Shown piece by piece: positions 44,618 through 53,815 of a DNA stretch of 64,000 bases. Position numbers and translations under genes: made by a program. The DNA comes from Bacteroidota bacterium. Its GTDB lineage: Bacteria; Bacteroidota; Bacteroidia; Bacteroidales; Prolixibacteraceae. The first letter of the stretch is position 1, and each line of letters starts with the position of its first letter. The stretch is from assembly GCA_024278975.1 (NCBI GenBank), contig JAJRSD010000051.1, positions 19,245 through 83,244 of the forward strand, read 5' to 3'. The notes below the pieces were generated by a model. That model made no database searches and was not told where the DNA came from. It saw nothing but the letters and a program-made list of their open reading frames with translations.

Positions 44618-46060
44618 ATGAAATCAAGATTAATATTAATAGGAGCTTTGGCAATTATCTTCGGAGCGTGTTCCACAGGGAGTTATTTAACAAGTTCTGA
44701 TTCGGATGATATTTACTTCAATCCGGCAGATGTTCCTCCACCAATTACTGTAACTACCAAAGCTGTACTTGTTCAGGAAAAATCTGGCGATGTATTAATT
44801 GTTAGTAAGATTGAAAAGATTGATGACGGTTCGAATACGATGAATAGCTACATTTTTGATGGGACTGAAACTGATGCTGATGTTCTTGCATACGATATGG
44901 ACCAAATGGAGTTGGAAGGTAGCGATACTACAATTATGTATAACGACGATGAATTACAAAATGTAATTAATAATTATTACGATGGAGAAGAACTTGACTA
45001 CGCATATCGAATCAAGCGTTTCCATAATCCATATTTTTACGATCCTTTCTATTGGGATAGCTGGTATTATGATCCATATTGCTATTCACCCTTTTCATTT
45101 TCGATGAGTTTTGGTTGGGGATATGGTTATGGTTATGGTTATGGTGGCTACTGGGGTGGTTACTGGGGTGGTTATTATCCTCCTTATTGGGGCGGTGGTT
45201 ATTATCCCCCATATTGGGGCGGTGGTTATTATCCTGGCTATGGCGGCGGTTATTATCCGGTTTATCCATCAAATCCTAATGGTTATACTTATGGGCAAAG
45301 AAGATCAACCGGGACTACAGTTGCCAGAAACGATGGCAGGCGAAGCTCAGGTACTTCAGCAAGTAATGCAAGAAATAAAAGTGGAAATACATCTGCTTCT
45401 TCACAATCCAGAAGATCAACTTCCAGTTCGGGTGTTCGCGCATCTTCAGACAGTAGAACAAAAGCTGCATCTTCTAAAAATGTTTTAACTGAAAAGAGAA
45501 GAAGTACCGGTACTAATTCTACTCGTTCATCAAATTTTATAAAAAGTAGTAATTCAAATAGAACTCAAAGTTATACAAGAGCTGCAAATAGTTCGAGAAG
45601 TAGTAATTCTACCCGTACGCAAAGTTATACACGACCGGGCACAACTTCAAAAAGCCGAAGTTATACCCGGCCAAGTACAAGTTCTTCAACACGGAGTAGC
45701 ACAAATTATTCGCGCCCAAGAGTTGTGAGTAAAAGTAGTAGTACATCAAATTCTAGGTATGCCAGTCCGAAATCTACATCGAGTTATAATAAATCTTACA
45801 GAGCAAGTTCAACATATAACAGAAGTTCGAGTAGCGGAAGTTCTTCGAGAAGTTACAGAGCACCTTCCTCTTCAACAAAATCAAGTTATCGTTCCAGTTC
45901 TCCTTCGAGGAGTTCGGGTAGTAGCTACCGAAGTAGCGGGAGTAGTTCCAGAAGTAGTGGTTCATCATACTCCGGAAGTTCTGGTGGCTCAAGAAGCTCG
46001 GGAAGCATGGGCGGCAGAAGCAGCGGTGGCGGTTCACGCTCATCTTCGGGTAGAAGATAG
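44618..46060 (+). CDS. Lipoprotein with Tyr/Gly-rich and Ser/Arg-rich low-complexity regions
   Basis: A 480-residue lipoprotein (MKSRLILIGALAIIFGAC). Residues about 30-150 form an ordinary acidic domain. Residues about 160-225 are a Tyr/Gly/Trp/Pro-rich stretch with repeated YWGG and YYPPYWGGG units. From about 230 to the end is a Ser/Arg/Thr-rich, probably disordered tail with repeats of SRSY, STRS and SSRSSG. Such tails suggest a surface or envelope material-like role, e.g. a cell-wall-binding or matrix protein. No domain with known function is recognised. It is preceded by an unusually good ribosome-binding site and followed by a FadL-type porin gene. Confidence 0.7.
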   Translation: MKSRLILIGALAIIFGACSTGSYLTSSDSDDIYFNPADVPPPITVTTKAVLVQEKSGDVLIVSKIEKIDDGSNTMNSYIFDGTETDADVLAYDMDQMELEGSDTTIMYNDDELQNVINNYYDGEELDYAYRIKRFHNPYFYDPFYWDSWYYDPYCYSPFSFSMSFGWGYGYGYGYGGYWGGYWGGYYPPYWGGGYYPPYWGGGYYPGYGGGYYPVYPSNPNGYTYGQRRSTGTTVARNDGRRSSGTSASNARNKSGNTSASSQSRRSTSSSGVRASSDSRTKAASSKNVLTEKRRSTGTNSTRSSNFIKSSNSNRTQSYTRAANSSRSSNSTRTQSYTRPGTTSKSRSYTRPSTSSSTRSSTNYSRPRVVSKSSSTSNSRYASPKSTSSYNKSYRASSTYNRSSSSGSSSRSYRAPSSSTKSSYRSSSPSRSSGSSYRSSGSSSRSSGSSYSGSSGGSRSSGSMGGRSSGGGSRSSSGRR

Positions 46061-46109
46061 CTTAAAAATACCCCCTGTTTTTCAGTATTAACAATAAATT
46101 TATTTTGCT

Positions 46110-47603
46110 ATGAAACGATATATTATTCTATTTGCGATAACATTGTTTGTTCCCTTTTTAATGCAGGCACAAGACTTTGAAGATGCGTTAAGATATTCAC
46201 AATTTCAAGTACAAGGTACGGCTCGCTCGGGTGCAATGGGAAATGCTTTTGGAGCGTTAGGAGGCGATTTTACATCGGTAAGTATTAATCCTGCCGGTCT
46301 TGGTATATACCGTTCGGGCGAATTTGTTATTACACCAAAGTCGAGTTTTACAAAAATAGAAAGTTCGTACTGGGGATCAAATGTAGAAGATACTAACCAC
46401 AAGTTTACATTAAACAATTTAAGTTATGTTTCGTCAATGTCTTTGGCAGGCCGAAACGAAGTGGGGTTGATAAGCGTAAATATTGGTATTGGCTACAACA
46501 GATTGAAAGAGTTTAATAGCAATGCTTATGTTGTGGGGAATAAAATTGATGGTTCGTATATGGATTATTTTGCTGATAATGCCAACGCTGATATCTGGAA
46601 CGATTACTACGAGGAACTTGCATGGAATACGGATATGCTTCTTTACGATGAAGATAATGATGAATACTGGCATGATATTCAAGATGCTGGTTACGGACAA
46701 AATCAAAGAAAATCTATCTCTAAAAGCGGCTCTATCGATGAGTATTCGTTTGCCATTGGTTTGAATTTTAATCATAAATTATATTTGGGAGCTTCGTGGG
46801 GAATTGATTATCTTTATTACAGAGAATCGTCACAAATATTTGAAGTTGATGAGCAGGGAAATATTCCTTATTTTAATGAGTTTAGATTTAACAGTTATCT
46901 TAGAACAAGCGGTTATGGAAACAATTTTAAGTTTGGTGCAATATTTAAACCAACACATCAGATAAGATTGGGAGTGTCAATTCATACTCCAACATACTAC
47001 AGACTGCGCGATGTTTTTGAGACTTCGATGTATTCTTATATAACCTATGACGATGGTAGTGAGAAGTACAATGAATATTCTCCAACTAACAGTTATGACT
47101 ATAAGTTACAGACACCAATGCGAACAACTTTTAGTGGTGCATTTATTATTGCAAAAAGCGGATTAATAAGCGTTGATTACGAGCTTGTAAGTTATGGTAA
47201 AGCCAAACTGAAAAACGGCGGCGATGGTTATTCTTTTTATGATGAGAATTTAGATATTTCGAAGGCATACAAAACATCGGGAAACCTTAGAATTGGTGGA
47301 GAATATATGATTTTAAAAGGGGTGAGTTTGCGTGGAGGTTACGAGTGGCATCAATCTGCGTACAACTCTTATTCATTTGGAGCATCGCAACTAAATTCGG
47401 AGTCAGATTTGATGGTTTATTCAGGCGGTTTAGGTTATCGCTCGGGGCTGTTTTTTGCTGATGTTGCATATCGTTATTCTGTTATCGACAATTTTGATTT
47501 TCCATATTCAACACCAGTATCAGATATTTACCCAGCTCCTAAAATGATTAGATTTAACACTGTAAAACACGATGTTCTATTTACAATAGGGTACAAATTC
47601 TAA
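46110..47603 (+). CDS. OmpP1/FadL/TodX-family outer-membrane protein
   Basis: A 497-residue beta-barrel with signal peptide (FAITLFVPFLMQAQ). The hatch signature near the N-terminus, ARSGAMGNAFGALGGDFTSVSINPAGLGIY (parts SGAMGNAFGALGGD and SINPAGLGIY), and the C-terminal aromatic strand ending TIGYKF mark the FadL group, which moves hydrophobic compounds across the outer membrane. Ligand unknown. It follows the Ser-rich lipoprotein by 49 bp and ends at a hairpin. Confidence 0.9.
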   Translation: MKRYIILFAITLFVPFLMQAQDFEDALRYSQFQVQGTARSGAMGNAFGALGGDFTSVSINPAGLGIYRSGEFVITPKSSFTKIESSYWGSNVEDTNHKFTLNNLSYVSSMSLAGRNEVGLISVNIGIGYNRLKEFNSNAYVVGNKIDGSYMDYFADNANADIWNDYYEELAWNTDMLLYDEDNDEYWHDIQDAGYGQNQRKSISKSGSIDEYSFAIGLNFNHKLYLGASWGIDYLYYRESSQIFEVDEQGNIPYFNEFRFNSYLRTSGYGNNFKFGAIFKPTHQIRLGVSIHTPTYYRLRDVFETSMYSYITYDDGSEKYNEYSPTNSYDYKLQTPMRTTFSGAFIIAKSGLISVDYELVSYGKAKLKNGGDGYSFYDENLDISKAYKTSGNLRIGGEYMILKGVSLRGGYEWHQSAYNSYSFGASQLNSESDLMVYSGGLGYRSGLFFADVAYRYSVIDNFDFPYSTPVSDIYPAPKMIRFNTVKHDVLFTIGYKF

Positions 47604-47621
47604 TAGTATAATTATATGGAT

Positions 47622-47656
47622 AACAAAGGTGCAAAATAGTTTTTTGCGCCTTTGTT
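47622..47656 (+). terminator. Hairpin after the FadL-type gene
   Basis: AACAAAGGTGCAAAA (47622-47636) pairs with TTTTGCGCCTTTGTT (47642-47656) with one G-T wobble. No long U-run follows, so termination may be incomplete. Confidence 0.65.
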
Positions 47657-47715
47657 GATTTATGAGTGTTTTTAACTGAGATATTTTTTTACTAATAATA
47701 TTGTTAACATTTAAC

Positions 47716-47746
47716 TTTGTTGTTTGCATTGGTAGTTGTAGATTTG
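47716..47746 (+). promoter_or_regulatory. Bacteroidota-type promoter of ugd
   Basis: TTTG at 47716-47719, exactly 19 nt, then TAGATTTG at 47739-47746. Both boxes match the consensus fully. The ugd ATG is 37 nt downstream. The clearest promoter in the window. Confidence 0.75.
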
Positions 47747-47783
47747 CCAGTATTAGAAAACGACGATAATTCAGATATTTAAA

Positions 47784-49193
47784 ATGACAATTCCAGATAA
47801 AATAAAAACGATTACTTGCATAGGTGCAGGTTATGTTGGAGGTCCTACAATGGCTGTTATAGCACAAAAATGCCCTCATATAAAAGTTAATGTGGTAGAT
47901 ATTAATCCAGCCCGGATTGCAGCATGGAATGATACTAATTTAGATAATTTGCCAATTTACGAACCCGGTTTAAAAGAGGTGGTTGCCGAAGCTCGAGGAC
48001 GGAATCTTTTCTTTTCAACAGAAATAGAGGATGGAATTAAAGAGGCTGAAATGATTTTTATTTCGGTAAATACACCCACGAAAAATTATGGTCTGGGAAA
48101 AGGAATGGCTGCCGATTTAAAATATGTTGAGTTGTGTGCGCGCCAGATTGCAAGGGTGGCTCAAAAAGATAAAATAGTAGTCGAGAAATCAACACTTCCG
48201 GTACGAACAGCCGAGTCGATTAAAACAATTCTCGAGGCCGAAAGTAACGGGCAGCAGTTTAGGGTTTTGTCGAACCCTGAGTTTTTAGCCGAAGGAACGG
48301 CTGTTAAAGATTTACATACACCCGACCGGATTTTAATTGGTGGCGACGAAGATGAGCAAGGACAGATTGCAATTAAGGCACTGGTTGATATTTACGCAAA
48401 CTGGGTAAAACCTGAAAATATAATTACCACAAAACTTTGGTCGTCCGAACTGTCGAAACTTACTGCAAATGCATTTTTGGCGCAACGTATTTCTTCCATA
48501 AATGCAATATCTGCACTGTGCGAAAAAACCGGTGCAGATGTTGATGAGATTGCCCGTGCAATTGGTGCCGACAGCCGGATTGGGTCTAAATTCCTAAAAT
48601 CGTCGGTGGGTTTTGGTGGAAGCTGTTTTCAGAAAGATATTTTGAATCTAGTTTATTTGTGTCGTCATTTTAATTTACCCGAAGTTGCCGATTACTGGGA
48701 GCAGGTGGTAAAAATGAACGACTATCAAAAACACCGGTTTGCGAAACAGATTATCGATACTTTATTCAATACTGTTTCGGGTAAAAAGATTGCATTTTTA
48801 GGCTGGGCATTTAAAAAAGATACAAATGATACCCGCGAAAGTGCCGCTATTTATGTTGCAAATGAGTTGATGAACGACAAAGCAGAAATTCATGTTTACG
48901 ATCGGAAAGTTACTAAAGAGCGGATTCTTGAAGACCTGAAAATTGTTGCCGGTTCGAAAGCTGAATTCAAGGCGATGAAAAAGCAAATCCACTTTCATAC
49001 AGAACCCTATTCGGCAATGAATGAGGCACATGCCATTGCAATTCTAACTGAATGGGACGAGTTTAAATCGTACGATTGGAGTGAGATCTTTGAGAAAATG
49101 CTGAAACCTGCTTTTGTTTTCGATGGCAGAAATATTTTGGATGCCATTAAAATGGATGCGCTGGGATTCAAGTACAAGGGAATTGGGAAGTAG
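47784..49193 (+). CDS. ugd: UDP-glucose 6-dehydrogenase, eukaryotic-like type
   Basis: Oxidises UDP-glucose twice to UDP-glucuronate with NAD+. The 469 residues begin [16 protein letters not shown] (Rossmann) with [34 protein letters not shown], and the catalytic Cys281 in [10 protein letters not shown]. The sequence and length follow the animal/plant UGDH group more than short bacterial Ugd. The product feeds capsule or glycosaminoglycan-like polymers. The GH10 gene follows after 79 bp. Confidence 0.93.
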   Translation: MTIPDKIKTITCIGAGYVGGPTMAVIAQKCPHIKVNVVDINPARIAAWNDTNLDNLPIYEPGLKEVVAEARGRNLFFSTEIEDGIKEAEMIFISVNTPTKNYGLGKGMAADLKYVELCARQIARVAQKDKIVVEKSTLPVRTAESIKTILEAESNGQQFRVLSNPEFLAEGTAVKDLHTPDRILIGGDEDEQGQIAIKALVDIYANWVKPENIITTKLWSSELSKLTANAFLAQRISSINAISALCEKTGADVDEIARAIGADSRIGSKFLKSSVGFGGSCFQKDILNLVYLCRHFNLPEVADYWEQVVKMNDYQKHRFAKQIIDTLFNTVSGKKIAFLGWAFKKDTNDTRESAAIYVANELMNDKAEIHVYDRKVTKERILEDLKIVAGSKAEFKAMKKQIHFHTEPYSAMNEAHAIAILTEWDEFKSYDWSEIFEKMLKPAFVFDGRNILDAIKMDALGFKYKGIGK

Positions 49194-49272
49194 TGGAGTT
49201 GTAATTCCCACACCGCCGTTATCCAACAAACTCGTAATCCGGAAAACTTTTTTATCAACTAAAACTAAACCA

Positions 49273-50547
49273 ATGAACAAAAAAACTACCATCGTCAGTT
49301 TGGGAATAATCCTGTTTCTGGCTCTTTCAAATCTGGCATTTTCTTCTGAAAAAAGTAAAGGCAAAAATGCCGTTGACCAATCGATTGAATCGGTACGAAA
49401 AGGGACAATTGTGCTGACCGGAAAACCGGGCTCGACTGTAAAAGTAGAACAGTTAAAGCATGAATTCTGGTTTGGAGCCGCCATTGCATCCGGCGTTTTT
49501 GAGGGGAATACGCGCCTGTCGGAAAAAGAGATTGCCGTTTACAAAGAGAAATTCCTTGAAAACTTCAATGCGGCAGTAACAGAAAATGCCGTTAAGTGGG
49601 GGAATATGGAACGCAAAAGGGGAGACATTAATTACACCACTGCCGATAATATTGCACAGTGGACAGCCGAAAATAATATTCCATGCCGGGGGCACAATTT
49701 GTATTGGGGAATCGACAAGTTTGTGCAGAGCTGGGTAAAAGACTTAAACGACGATGAGTTGCGTGCGGCACTGAAAAAGAGGGGTGTCGAAACTGCCCGC
49801 CACTTTAAGGGAAAGTTTGTGGAGTATGATTTGAACAATGAAATGGTTCATGGAAATTATTACGAAAAAAGGCTGGGCTACGGTATTACAAAAGAGATGG
49901 CTGATTGGGTTTTAACCGGGGACAAAAGTGCAAAATTATGGTTGAACGATTACGATATTTTAACCGGTAACAGGTTGGACGACTACATGGCTCAAATCCG
50001 CAAATTTATAAAACAAGGTGTTCCAATAGCTGGGATTGGCGTTCAGGGACATCTGCACACCGATACTTTTTCGCGGGAAAAATTGAAAGAAGCTTTGGAC
50101 TCGCTGGCTCAATTTGGGTTGCCCATTCGCATTACCGAATTTAATATTCCGGGGCAGCGTTCGAAATACTACAAAAACAGATCGTTAAAAATGACTTCGG
50201 AGGAGGAACTTGAAATGGCAAAAGAGCTGACCGATTATTACCGCATCTGTTTTGCACATCCCGCTGTTGAAGGAATTCTGATGTGGGGGTTCTGGGAAAG
50301 TAGTAACTGGATTCCGCAATCCTCTTTATACCGCACTGACTGGAGCGCGACTCCGGCACTCGAAGCTTACCAGAAATTAATTTTTGAAGAGTGGAATACT
50401 GAAACTACGGTAAAACTCGATAAAAACGGCAAAGCGGAAATTCCTGCTTTTTATGGCGATTATAAAATAACCATCGGTAAAAAGGAAGTTTTTATTTCGC
50501 TGAAAAAGGACGAGGGGAGCAAAAAGGTCGATGTTAAAAACAGATAA
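49273..50547 (+). CDS. Glycoside hydrolase family 10 endo-beta-1,4-xylanase
   Basis: A secreted xylanase, 424 residues from ATG 49273 with signal (VSLGIILFLALSNLAFS). An N-terminal beta-rich stretch (about 38-62) precedes the GH10 barrel: TENAVKWGNMERKRG, RGHNLYWG, the acid/base Glu190 in DLNNEM (usual form DVVNE), GVQGHLH, and nucleophile Glu289 in IRITEFNIPG. A short beta-rich C-terminal tail (about 380-424) follows. It complements the GH5/CE15 operon 15 kb away in hemicellulose breakdown. The altered acid/base motif suggests a divergent subfamily. Confidence 0.88.
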   Translation: MNKKTTIVSLGIILFLALSNLAFSSEKSKGKNAVDQSIESVRKGTIVLTGKPGSTVKVEQLKHEFWFGAAIASGVFEGNTRLSEKEIAVYKEKFLENFNAAVTENAVKWGNMERKRGDINYTTADNIAQWTAENNIPCRGHNLYWGIDKFVQSWVKDLNDDELRAALKKRGVETARHFKGKFVEYDLNNEMVHGNYYEKRLGYGITKEMADWVLTGDKSAKLWLNDYDILTGNRLDDYMAQIRKFIKQGVPIAGIGVQGHLHTDTFSREKLKEALDSLAQFGLPIRITEFNIPGQRSKYYKNRSLKMTSEEELEMAKELTDYYRICFAHPAVEGILMWGFWESSNWIPQSSLYRTDWSATPALEAYQKLIFEEWNTETTVKLDKNGKAEIPAFYGDYKITIGKKEVFISLKKDEGSKKVDVKNR

Positions 50548-50551
50548 AAAT

Positions 50552-51331
50552 TTATCCCGAAATACTTTTAATAAACTGAATTGAGCGTTCGTTAAAAATT
50601 TCAGGCTGGTCGATATTACAAACATGCCCGCTGTTTCTGATAATTTCTAATTTCGAGTTAAAATGTTTTTTTACCAGATTTGTAACCATTGGCAAAAACA
50701 TGTGGTCGCGATCGCCCATAATATATAACACAGGTGCCGAAGCCTCTTTAATTAAAAATTCATGAACATTATCTTTAATTTCGTTCGACATTTTCAGCCA
50801 TTTTAGAAACTCTTTTTCACCCAACCGCATCGCTTCTTTTATAAATAACCTTCGCGATTGTGCATGCTTTTTCGAGGGAATTAAAATCCATGCATTTATT
50901 TTATAAATCCACATATAGGGGAGAATTGAGCTGAGCAATTTCCCCAACGAAATTAAAACATTCATTTTAATATTGAATTGCATTATTGCACCACCAAGAA
51001 TAATTGATTCGGCCCGCCCCGGAGCAAGTTTGTCCATTGCACGAATTACAATGCAACCCAACGATATTCCTACAAAATGTGCTTTTTCAATTTTTAAATG
51101 ATCCATTGTTTTAATCACATCCCAGGCAATTTCATCAAATTTGTAAATATCTTCCTGCGAATACTCTTTTTTCGATTTTCCGTGACCACGCAAATCAACT
51201 AAAAGCACGTTAAAATGTTTCTTAAATTCGCGCAGTTGCCTGAACCATACGATATTACTGCCTCCCGCACCGTGAACAAATACTACCCACGTTTCCGACT
51301 TTTTATGTTTAAATGTTTTATGATATAACAT
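50552..51331 (-). CDS. Alpha/beta-fold hydrolase
   Basis: About 259 residues from the ATG at 51331; an upstream in-frame TTG is less likely. Triad elements are visible: oxyanion HGAGG, nucleophile GISLG, acid GDRDH and base His in NSGHVCNIDQP near the C-terminus. Family includes esterases and C-C hydrolases; substrate unknown. Convergent with the GH10 gene, 4 bp apart. Confidence 0.8.
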   Translation of the reverse strand: MLYHKTFKHKKSETWVVFVHGAGGSNIVWFRQLREFKKHFNVLLVDLRGHGKSKKEYSQEDIYKFDEIAWDVIKTMDHLKIEKAHFVGISLGCIVIRAMDKLAPGRAESIILGGAIMQFNIKMNVLISLGKLLSSILPYMWIYKINAWILIPSKKHAQSRRLFIKEAMRLGEKEFLKWLKMSNEIKDNVHEFLIKEASAPVLYIMGDRDHMFLPMVTNLVKKHFNSKLEIIRNSGHVCNIDQPEIFNERSIQFIKSISG

Positions 51332-51436
51332 CGGGGTCAAAAGTAGAATTATTTTAAACAATACCAAATGTCCTGCCCCGACCTTCCCAAAAGGGAAGGA
51401 GGAAAAGAATAATATTGAATATATAAGTCCTTTCAG

Positions 51437-51471
51437 AAAAGTGAAAAAATAGAAACTTAGTTATCCGATGA
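51437..51471. repeat. Dispersed 35-bp repeat, copy 2
   Basis: 30 of 35 matches to 40608-40642. It is extended on both sides by AGTCCTTTCAG and ACTTTTCAGA, the arms found alone at 39594-39639. It lies between two minus-strand genes. Confidence 0.5.
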
Positions 51472-51475
51472 CTTT

Positions 51476-52267
51476 TCAGATATCAGAATACTCAGTTGGG
51501 TGCATCAAATATTTGTTAATGTGCGAAACGGTGTGTTTGTACTCTTCCATATTTTTAAGTTTTTCCCAACTTGGGTGACTGCGGAAAGCATCCCAATGTT
51601 CATCGTGAGATTTCATATCCTTAAAAGTAGTCATGTACATTAAGTTTGGCATTTCGCTACCCGAAATTACTTCGCCATAAAATACTTCCTGAAAATCTAA
51701 CTCCTTAAAAATTTCCATCTCACCGGCATCATTAAACATTTCCACTTTTTTACGATACATTTTTTCTGTTGGTCCCTGATAACTACGTAATTCATAAATC
51801 TGTTCGCTTGCCGGAGTTTTATGATTCGGTACTCCAAATTCCGGCATTTTTGCAAAGGCTTTTATCAAAATCGATTCAATTCTTTCGTAGGGAGGTTTTT
51901 CCCACGAAGCATTAATATAATCGGCTCCCTTTTTCTGGAACTCGCTGTCTTTTGCAAGTTTAGATTCTATTTTTTCTATATCGCTTAATTTCTTTAACGG
52001 AATAAAAACAAATATTTTTGTTCCGGCAGCCTCGTCGTCTGCAATGGGTTTAAATACGCCTACTTTCTTTATTCCTACTCTGTGCATGGCAGGTAAAAAT
52101 GCCTCTTCCAAATATTTTTCAACACTATTTTCCTGTGCTTTGTCTTTTATTGTATAAACTTTAATTTGGTAGTAATCTCGTGCCGAGAGTGTTGAGTTTA
52201 CAACAAATGTTAAACTGAAAATAGCAAGTAGGATAATTCCTGTAAATAATTTTTTTGATGATTTCAT
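51476..52267 (-). CDS. Secreted NIPSNAP-family protein
   Basis: A 263-residue protein with signal peptide (LLAIFSLTFVVNSTLSA). Two NIPSNAP ferredoxin-like repeats: YYQIKVYTIKDKAQENSVEK and later IYELRSYQGPTEKMYRKKVE, with QEVFYGEVISGSEMPNLMYM. Bacteroidota versions are often found beside carbohydrate enzymes; molecular function is unknown. Confidence 0.85.
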   Translation of the reverse strand: MKSSKKLFTGIILLAIFSLTFVVNSTLSARDYYQIKVYTIKDKAQENSVEKYLEEAFLPAMHRVGIKKVGVFKPIADDEAAGTKIFVFIPLKKLSDIEKIESKLAKDSEFQKKGADYINASWEKPPYERIESILIKAFAKMPEFGVPNHKTPASEQIYELRSYQGPTEKMYRKKVEMFNDAGEMEIFKELDFQEVFYGEVISGSEMPNLMYMTTFKDMKSHDEHWDAFRSHPSWEKLKNMEEYKHTVSHINKYLMHPTEYSDI

Positions 52268-52350
52268 TTTTGATAATTTTAGATTTATTGGTTTTTAATT
52301 TAGGTCACAAAGATAATGAATTTATAATTATTATTATTTCTGATTTCATA

Positions 52351-53547
52351 TTAATCTTTCGGAGAGTCTTTTTTTATCATTTTTATCTTTGGCTTGTACA
52401 ACTCTTTGTGTGTTTCAGCAAGCATCATTTTTAGAGGAATGTTATTCGGCACTTTCGATAAATCAATATTCGAAATATTTTTGTTGGTTGCAAAAAATCC
52501 CGGTAGCCAGTGGTCTTTTTCCTGAAACAAGTTGTAACGGTATTTGCCGAACTCTTTCATTCCGTAGCATTTCCATAGTTTTCGGAGTCTTAAAACAACC
52601 GGTATATTTATTCCCGAGGGGTCGTTTTGAATATCGTATCCCTGATAACTGGCAAATTCATCATCGTTAATAAAACTATCTAATTTGATTTTAGTTTTTT
52701 GCTCCAACTCAGACCAGGCTGTAGGAAAAATTCCTCTCATCTCTTTAAAGTGAGACTCTTCTGTAATGCCGAATGTTAATGTTTGAACAGCTGGCGTTTG
52801 TAGACAGAAACGTGTATTCCACTGAATTGGAGTTAAAGGAAATGTTGCATCTTTTACTTTTTGTGGTGCATTAAAAAGGTGCCCGCCTTTATCGTTTGGC
52901 GAAATAATAAAAACACCTAAATCTTTTTCCCGGGCAAGTTTAACGGCTGAAATATTTCGTTGATGAAAATAGTAGTAGTGAAGATTTACAAATTCAAAAA
53001 GGCCGGTTTCGATACTTTTTCTTATTACCTCAACCGGTGCGTGTGTACTAAAACCAACGTGTTTAATAACTCCCTCTTCTTTTAATCTGAGAAGTTCTTC
53101 AATCGGACCACCGGTTTTGCACGACTGCCGAAATATCTCTTCGTTATTAATTCCATGCCAGCCATAAAAATCAATATAATCTGTTTGCAAATCTACTAAT
53201 TGATTTTCAACCATTTTTCGCATTTCGCTTGCTGTTGCCGGATTTCCTTTAGTCATTAAATGGTAACTGTTGCGCGGAATATTTAATTCTTCGTTTAAAA
53301 CTTTTCCATACAGAGTTTCACTTTTTATATATCCCCAGGCAGTTTCAATGTTGTTTATTCCGGCATCTAATGCAAGTCTTACAGTTTTTATCCCTTGTTC
53401 AAGAGTCTCTTTTGGAATCACTTTTCTGGGTTCATCCCATGTATTTTTAAAGCGCATTCCGCCCAGTGTAATTACACTAATTTGTTTCTCCGTTTTACCA
53501 AATCTTCTGTATTCCATCGAAGATTTTTTGTTTATAATTTCCGACAT
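52351..53547 (-). CDS. Aldo/keto reductase
   Basis: NADPH-dependent oxidoreductase of about 398 residues from the ATG at 53547 (MSEIINKKS). The (beta/alpha)8 catalytic tetrad can be followed: Asp in AGINNIETAWGY (position occupied by Glu), Tyr in ETLYGKVL, Lys in LMTKGNP, His in FYGWHGIN. A C-terminal extension of about 100 residues (KIKLDSFINDDEF onwards) is typical of this Bacteroidota subgroup, sometimes with Fe-S sites, which are not evident here. Substrate unknown. The 5' gap (53548-53815) to the T6SS operon holds no gene. Confidence 0.83.
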   Translation of the reverse strand: MSEIINKKSSMEYRRFGKTEKQISVITLGGMRFKNTWDEPRKVIPKETLEQGIKTVRLALDAGINNIETAWGYIKSETLYGKVLNEELNIPRNSYHLMTKGNPATASEMRKMVENQLVDLQTDYIDFYGWHGINNEEIFRQSCKTGGPIEELLRLKEEGVIKHVGFSTHAPVEVIRKSIETGLFEFVNLHYYYFHQRNISAVKLAREKDLGVFIISPNDKGGHLFNAPQKVKDATFPLTPIQWNTRFCLQTPAVQTLTFGITEESHFKEMRGIFPTAWSELEQKTKIKLDSFINDDEFASYQGYDIQNDPSGINIPVVLRLRKLWKCYGMKEFGKYRYNLFQEKDHWLPGFFATNKNISNIDLSKVPNNIPLKMMLAETHKELYKPKIKMIKKDSPKD

Positions 53548-53815
53548 AACTAAATTCAAAATTTACTTTTACAAAGGTGGCTAAAAGAATATTGATTTTT
53601 GGCATGAATATTTATGTATTTTTTAGAATATAATAATAGATTAAATCCGTTGATATGCCGCTTCAATTTAATTTGCATATCTGTTCGAAATGCTGAAGTT
53701 TGAGAAAGCAGAACTTAACCAGATTTGAAACGGTTACGCTGGTTGTACAGCGAAAGAATTGTTTTATTTTCAATTTATTAGTTATACAATATAAATTTTG
53801 TGTATATTAGTTTCT

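Noticed and set aside
45100..45260. Short tandem DNA repeats (GGTTATGGTTAT, TATTGGGGCGGTGG types) as a microsatellite or phase-variation tract
   Set aside because: They encode the YGYG and YWGGGYYP peptide repeats in frame and the units are multiples of three, so coding repetition explains them.
45012..46091. Alternative frames with repetitive protein in the Ser/Gly-rich gene
   Set aside because: They arise from low-complexity codon repeats; only the frame with signal peptide and Shine-Dalgarno is convincing.
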